NCBI RefSeq assembly: GCF_026126425.1
Contig: NZ_JAFMPW010000016.1
Coordinates: forward strand, 1-63,759
DNA: 63,759 nt
Direction: 5' to 3'
DNA from: Muriicola sp. Z0-33
GTDB lineage: Bacteria; Bacteroidota; Bacteroidia; Flavobacteriales; Flavobacteriaceae
The notes under the pieces are model-generated. The model had not been told where the DNA came from. It did not search any database and saw only the letters and a program-made list of their open reading frames with translations. A program made the translations under genes and the position numbers. Every line of letters starts with the position of its first letter. Within the stretch, counting starts at the first letter, position 1. Of the stretch, positions 60,549-63,759 are shown in pieces.

Positions 60549-61022
60549 TTATCGCATCCATTTTCTCATTTTGGGAAATTCATCCTTTTTGCATAGAGCC
60601 ATCCATTCTAATAATGGTAATCCTATATAATTTTTATTTGTGAATTGCACTATCAACCAGGAAGATTCATTTTTATATCCATCCGGATGAAATACTATGT
60701 CTAGATCTAAATTTAAGTGAATTGCAGCAGCATAAGACCAAAGTATCGCCGCAATTTCTTCTCCGTCAGAAGGCCAATTGTCTCCAATTTCTGTTGTCCC
60801 GATCTTCTTTCTTAGACCTATGTCAGATACGGCAATATGTCCTGCTTCGTGCAACAGGTCTCCAGGATATTTTAACCTTGCTCTATCTATTAAAATAGTT
60901 TCTCCTTTTATTTGAATTCCAGGCAGGAATGTATCATTGGGTAATTCCATATCAATAACATCAATTTTGATTGATCTGAGGAATTCCGATATTATATTAA
61001 GTAATCTTTCGTCGTAATCCAA
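60549..61022 (-). CDS. Protein with HExxH metallopeptidase-like motif
   Basis: A 157-residue protein with LLHEAGHIAVSD (an HExxH metal site) and a later acidic patch, SDGEEIAAILWSYAAAIHL, that could supply a third ligand. It has no signal peptide. Start is TTG 61022. It may be a minimal zinc peptidase or an inactive relative. No partner gene is obvious. Confidence 0.7.
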   Translation of the reverse strand: MDYDERLLNIISEFLRSIKIDVIDMELPNDTFLPGIQIKGETILIDRARLKYPGDLLHEAGHIAVSDIGLRKKIGTTEIGDNWPSDGEEIAAILWSYAAAIHLNLDLDIVFHPDGYKNESSWLIVQFTNKNYIGLPLLEWMALCKKDEFPKMRKWMR

Positions 61023-61543
61023 TGCTAGTGATGTTTAAAAAGCAGCCCAGTGTCTTGAAATGCCCTGATGTTAAAATTGGTGGTTTCTTAGAAAAAAGCT
61101 AAATGAATCTCACAGCCCTGTACCGAAATGTCGTTTCTGCATAAGGTGTGTGTTGCCATAACTTTCTAATTTACTAATAGGTCATTTATTATTTAAGGTA
61201 AATACCTGATCATCTTTCCTCTAAATCAATGCGCCCCTTTTGTGATAATGATATGAGTTCATTGAAATGCTGATATAGTTTAGAGTATTGCATGAATTTC
61301 AATACAATTTTTAATGAAATTTGATTGCATCATAGAGGTCGGTTCCAATGCTAATAGTTCGGGCTAAGGATGGTAACTATAATCATGGTCCTGTACTTAC
61401 GGTTAAATATTAAACCCCTTGCTACCTATGGTCTTTATTAGCTACTGACTTTATTCTATGATTTATAGTATTCGAGCTTTGCATTTTCATCTTTCCGAAT
61501 GCAGATGAATCAGTCTTCCCCTTGGCTATTGAATTGAATGTAT
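61023..61543. other. Gene-free gap
   Basis: 521 bp with no protein-like ORF. AT-rich, no strong hairpin, no consensus promoter recognised. Confidence 0.5.
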
Positions 61544-62137
61544 TCAAGATGCCTGCTCAACATTACTTATGATTTCGATGATCTTATCGTTAGGGATAAT
61601 ATCTATCGTTAAATTGATTCGATCGGTGGTTCCGTTATTAATAACGCGATGAGTATCGCTTAAACGCAAGTACCAGCATTCTCCAACCTTCATGGGTACT
61701 AATGTGTCATTTAAATAAAAATGTACACCATCATTATTGTCTATTGGAATAGTAAGGCGGATCATTGATTTCTCTTCCTCCAATGCTAATGTAGGATCTT
61801 TATGCTCCTTAACAACCGATTTCGGGGCTAAATACAACAGTCGAACCAAATTCACCTTAGTGTATTGACTAAATTCATTGATTATGCTTTTTAAATAGGC
61901 CGATTTTTCTAAGGCAGGAGTATCCATCCATTCGGTCCAGGAACCGTCTGCATAATCACCTGCTGGTTGAGGGAAAGGCAATGATGCATCTACGAGATGA
62001 GCTGGTGCACGCAAAGGAATGACATTATAATATTCGTAATCCGTCAGCTTAAGAGCCTGCACTTCTGCAAGCATTCTTTCTACATTGAAATTAAAAGGTA
62101 ATTGAATTCTGTCTTTAAATATTTTCTTTGTCGCCAT
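61544..62137 (-). CDS. Aspartyl/asparaginyl beta-hydroxylase-like dioxygenase
   Basis: A 197-residue protein resembling the Asp/Asn hydroxylase fold. VRLLYLAPKSVVKEHKDPTLA has the first His and Asp. IRLTIPIDNNDGVHFYLND and GECWYLRLSDTHRVINNGTTDRINLTID carry the distal His and the Arg that would hold 2-oxoglutarate. Substrate unknown; may hydroxylate a small molecule or peptide. The PhyH-type gene on the same strand lies upstream of it (90 bp), possibly one unit. Confidence 0.85.
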   Translation of the reverse strand: MATKKIFKDRIQLPFNFNVERMLAEVQALKLTDYEYYNVIPLRAPAHLVDASLPFPQPAGDYADGSWTEWMDTPALEKSAYLKSIINEFSQYTKVNLVRLLYLAPKSVVKEHKDPTLALEEEKSMIRLTIPIDNNDGVHFYLNDTLVPMKVGECWYLRLSDTHRVINNGTTDRINLTIDIIPNDKIIEIISNVEQAS

Positions 62138-62226
62138 CTGTTATTTGCTTTTATATTTTTATTGGTTCCATTTTTCCTTTTCTAGAACTGATTTTATGCA
62201 GTGTTGGCTGTATTTTTAAAATAATT

Positions 62227-63234
62227 CTAAACCCAATCCATTTGATATTCCAAATCAATCGGCTGATAATTTATATACTGAACAATTCTCGGTTTGTCAG
62301 ATGTATTTGGACTACTACCATGCGGAAGGCATTGATTCCAAATAATAAAGTCTCCGGCTTTTGCGGCAATGGGTTTTTTCTTAAAACCTTGCAGCAAGCT
62401 AGGGTCTCTGGGATTTACATTTATATCCAAATCGTTTAACCATTTTTCTATGTTCCTGTGAAACCCGGGAATCACAGTAAAGGCACCTTGATTTTCCTCA
62501 GTATCAGTTAAATATAAAAGGCCCTGGAGACCAAATGGAATAGGCCTTTTTAGGCTAACATCCCAATGAAGATTAGGGCCTGGGAATTTATAAAAATCAT
62601 TTTCTGGGGGATTAAAACTGACTCTATCCATAGTGACCAACAAATCTTTCCTATTCCATAATTGTTGATAAGCTATTTGAATTTTTTTTGAGAATCTATT
62701 TCTGTCTAAAATTGAAGTGTTAAATAACCGTATCATAATCCCTTGTTTCAGAGGGTGTGGTTTGTACCAGGTAACAGGGTCAGAGTTAGTGGCCTCAATT
62801 GTATTGTAAATTAATTTTGTAGTTTTCTCACAATCGGACTTGGGTATAGCGTTTCTTAATATTATATAACCATCTTCATGCCATTGAGCTAATTCTGATT
62901 CGCTAAATACCTTTTCATCACATTGCACTGGACCGATATTTTTACCGCTTACAACAGCATTAAATTGTTTGATAATCGGCTGAGATATTCTGCCATTTTC
63001 TTCAATCCATTTTTCAAACTGCTCAAAACTGGGATTTGATAGCATAAGATATTTGATCGCAGGTTCGGTCCCTATTCCTAAGGCATTGAATACTCCATTG
63101 ATATATTTCCATTCTAGTTTTGATACTTCGGATTGATTGGTCTTTAATCGTTGGTAATGATTCCATATTAATTTTAAATAATAGATCCCAATCCTTCCGC
63201 AGTCGGTTATTTCTATTTCGCTTTGTTTGGACAT
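62227..63234 (-). CDS. Phytanoyl-CoA dioxygenase (PhyH)-family protein
   Basis: A 335-residue protein. The N-terminal ~100 residues are helical. The C-terminal PhyH domain has WHEDGYIILRNAIPKSDCEK, NLHWDVSLKRPIPFGLQG (the His-x-Asp iron ligands), GAFTVIPGFHRN and the distal His in WNQCLPHGSSPN, with the 2-oxoglutarate Arg likely in KPRIVQYI. Uses Fe(II) and 2-oxoglutarate to hydroxylate an unknown substrate. Confidence 0.88.
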   Translation of the reverse strand: MSKQSEIEITDCGRIGIYYLKLIWNHYQRLKTNQSEVSKLEWKYINGVFNALGIGTEPAIKYLMLSNPSFEQFEKWIEENGRISQPIIKQFNAVVSGKNIGPVQCDEKVFSESELAQWHEDGYIILRNAIPKSDCEKTTKLIYNTIEATNSDPVTWYKPHPLKQGIMIRLFNTSILDRNRFSKKIQIAYQQLWNRKDLLVTMDRVSFNPPENDFYKFPGPNLHWDVSLKRPIPFGLQGLLYLTDTEENQGAFTVIPGFHRNIEKWLNDLDINVNPRDPSLLQGFKKKPIAAKAGDFIIWNQCLPHGSSPNTSDKPRIVQYINYQPIDLEYQMDWV

Positions 63235-63256
63235 TAGATTTAGCAGATATACTCAA

Positions 63257-63759
63257 TTCTTATTATTAATAACATATAACGGTCCAGACTTTAATTATGT
63301 TGCGTATGAGTCGTTTTGTGCCTGTTGCTGTGCCGCTGGCTTGTTGAGCTAAATCTTGTTAGAACGCACTGCGGCACCCTAGGATGACCAGCAAAACTGA
63401 CCTATACTAAACTATTGGCCGGTTATTAGGATCCCAGGTAGTGATTCTTTTAAAAGTTAGCAGCCAGCCAAAATGAATTATAGCCGTTGTTGTAAGTAGC
63501 ATTTGGTATTTAAATTAGTTCGGTGACCCTTTATGCTCCGTAGTCTAAATAAGGGCCGAGTGGTCATCAAAGGTCTGGTAGACCTTTGATAGCGAGGAGC
63601 CACCTTGCTCTGCCATAGCGGCTACGCGAAGGCGAGGGTGGTGAGCTGGCATCCTGCCAAAGACAGGATTACTCGCTTTGCTCGTGATCCTGGAAAACCT
63701 GCCTACCGGCAGGGCTCCACTTTAATGTAGGATTACTCGCTTTGCTCGTGATCCTGACA
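63257..63759. repeat. Gene-free tail with hairpins and a 28-bp direct repeat
   Basis: No gene is seen in this 503-bp stretch. Structures: a perfect hairpin ATCAAAGGTCT-GGT-AGACCTTTGAT (63566-63590), a stem CCTGCC-TACC-GGCAGG (63698-63713), and two identical 28-bp copies (63665-63692 and 63729-63756) spaced 64 bp apart. Each copy has AGGAT at its start and ATCCT near its end, so it can fold. The right end is cut by the window. Confidence 0.75.

Noticed and set aside
1-63759. CRISPR array, transposase or prophage
   Set aside because: No regularly spaced repeats with spacers, and no integrase, transposase or phage structural gene seen.

Overview
The window reads as chromosome of a member of the Flavobacteriaceae (Bacteroidota), most likely marine. 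Supporting signs are two proteins with type IX secretion type B C-terminal sorting domains, a TTG-N19-TAnnTTTG promoter in front of a tRNA, a Rho factor with a long insertion, an archaeal-type prolyl-tRNA synthetase, DUF4293, DUF1599 and BT_3928-type genes, and a large laminarin (beta-1,3-glucan) degradation locus. No rRNA, phage, transposase or CRISPR array is visible.

Region 1 (1-25.8 kb) is mostly housekeeping: yidD, cysS, folE, two T9SS cargo proteins, a FadL-type porin, a low-complexity lipoprotein, proS, two identical tRNA-Glu genes, rpsT, an SDR enzyme, rho, truA overlapping an ABC exporter, folP-cdaA (c-di-AMP synthesis)-DUF3667, tpiA-prmA and clpS.

Region 2 (25.8-47.4 kb) is the most interesting part: a co-directional beta-1,3-glucan utilisation locus. 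It opens with a membrane-spanning regulator (propeller, Y_Y_Y, LuxR-type HTH, no kinase). Next come a clan GH-A glycosidase fused to a predicted outer-membrane beta-barrel, two multi-domain glycan-binding lipoproteins and a lipoprotein GH16 endoglucanase. A hairpin follows, and then an MFS sugar porter, a GH149/GH161-like beta-1,3-glucan phosphorylase, a lipoprotein GH17, a lipoprotein GH30, a GPH-family symporter and a signal-less GH17. No susC or susD homologue is present, which is unusual for a Bacteroidota glycan locus. I infer that the barrel fusion and the binding lipoproteins take over capture and outer-membrane passage, and that oligosaccharides then cross the inner membrane for phosphorolysis to glucose-1-phosphate.

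Region 3 (47.4-63.8 kb) is accessory: a YeeE/YedE pair, a second folE with a glutathione peroxidase behind a long inverted repeat, MarR plus an S41 peptidase, GNAT, a separate GH16, small membrane and regulatory genes, a zinc alcohol dehydrogenase, a thioesterase, a CBM9-like protein, and two Fe(II)/2-oxoglutarate dioxygenase-like genes. It ends in a gene-free stretch with hairpins and a 28-bp direct repeat.
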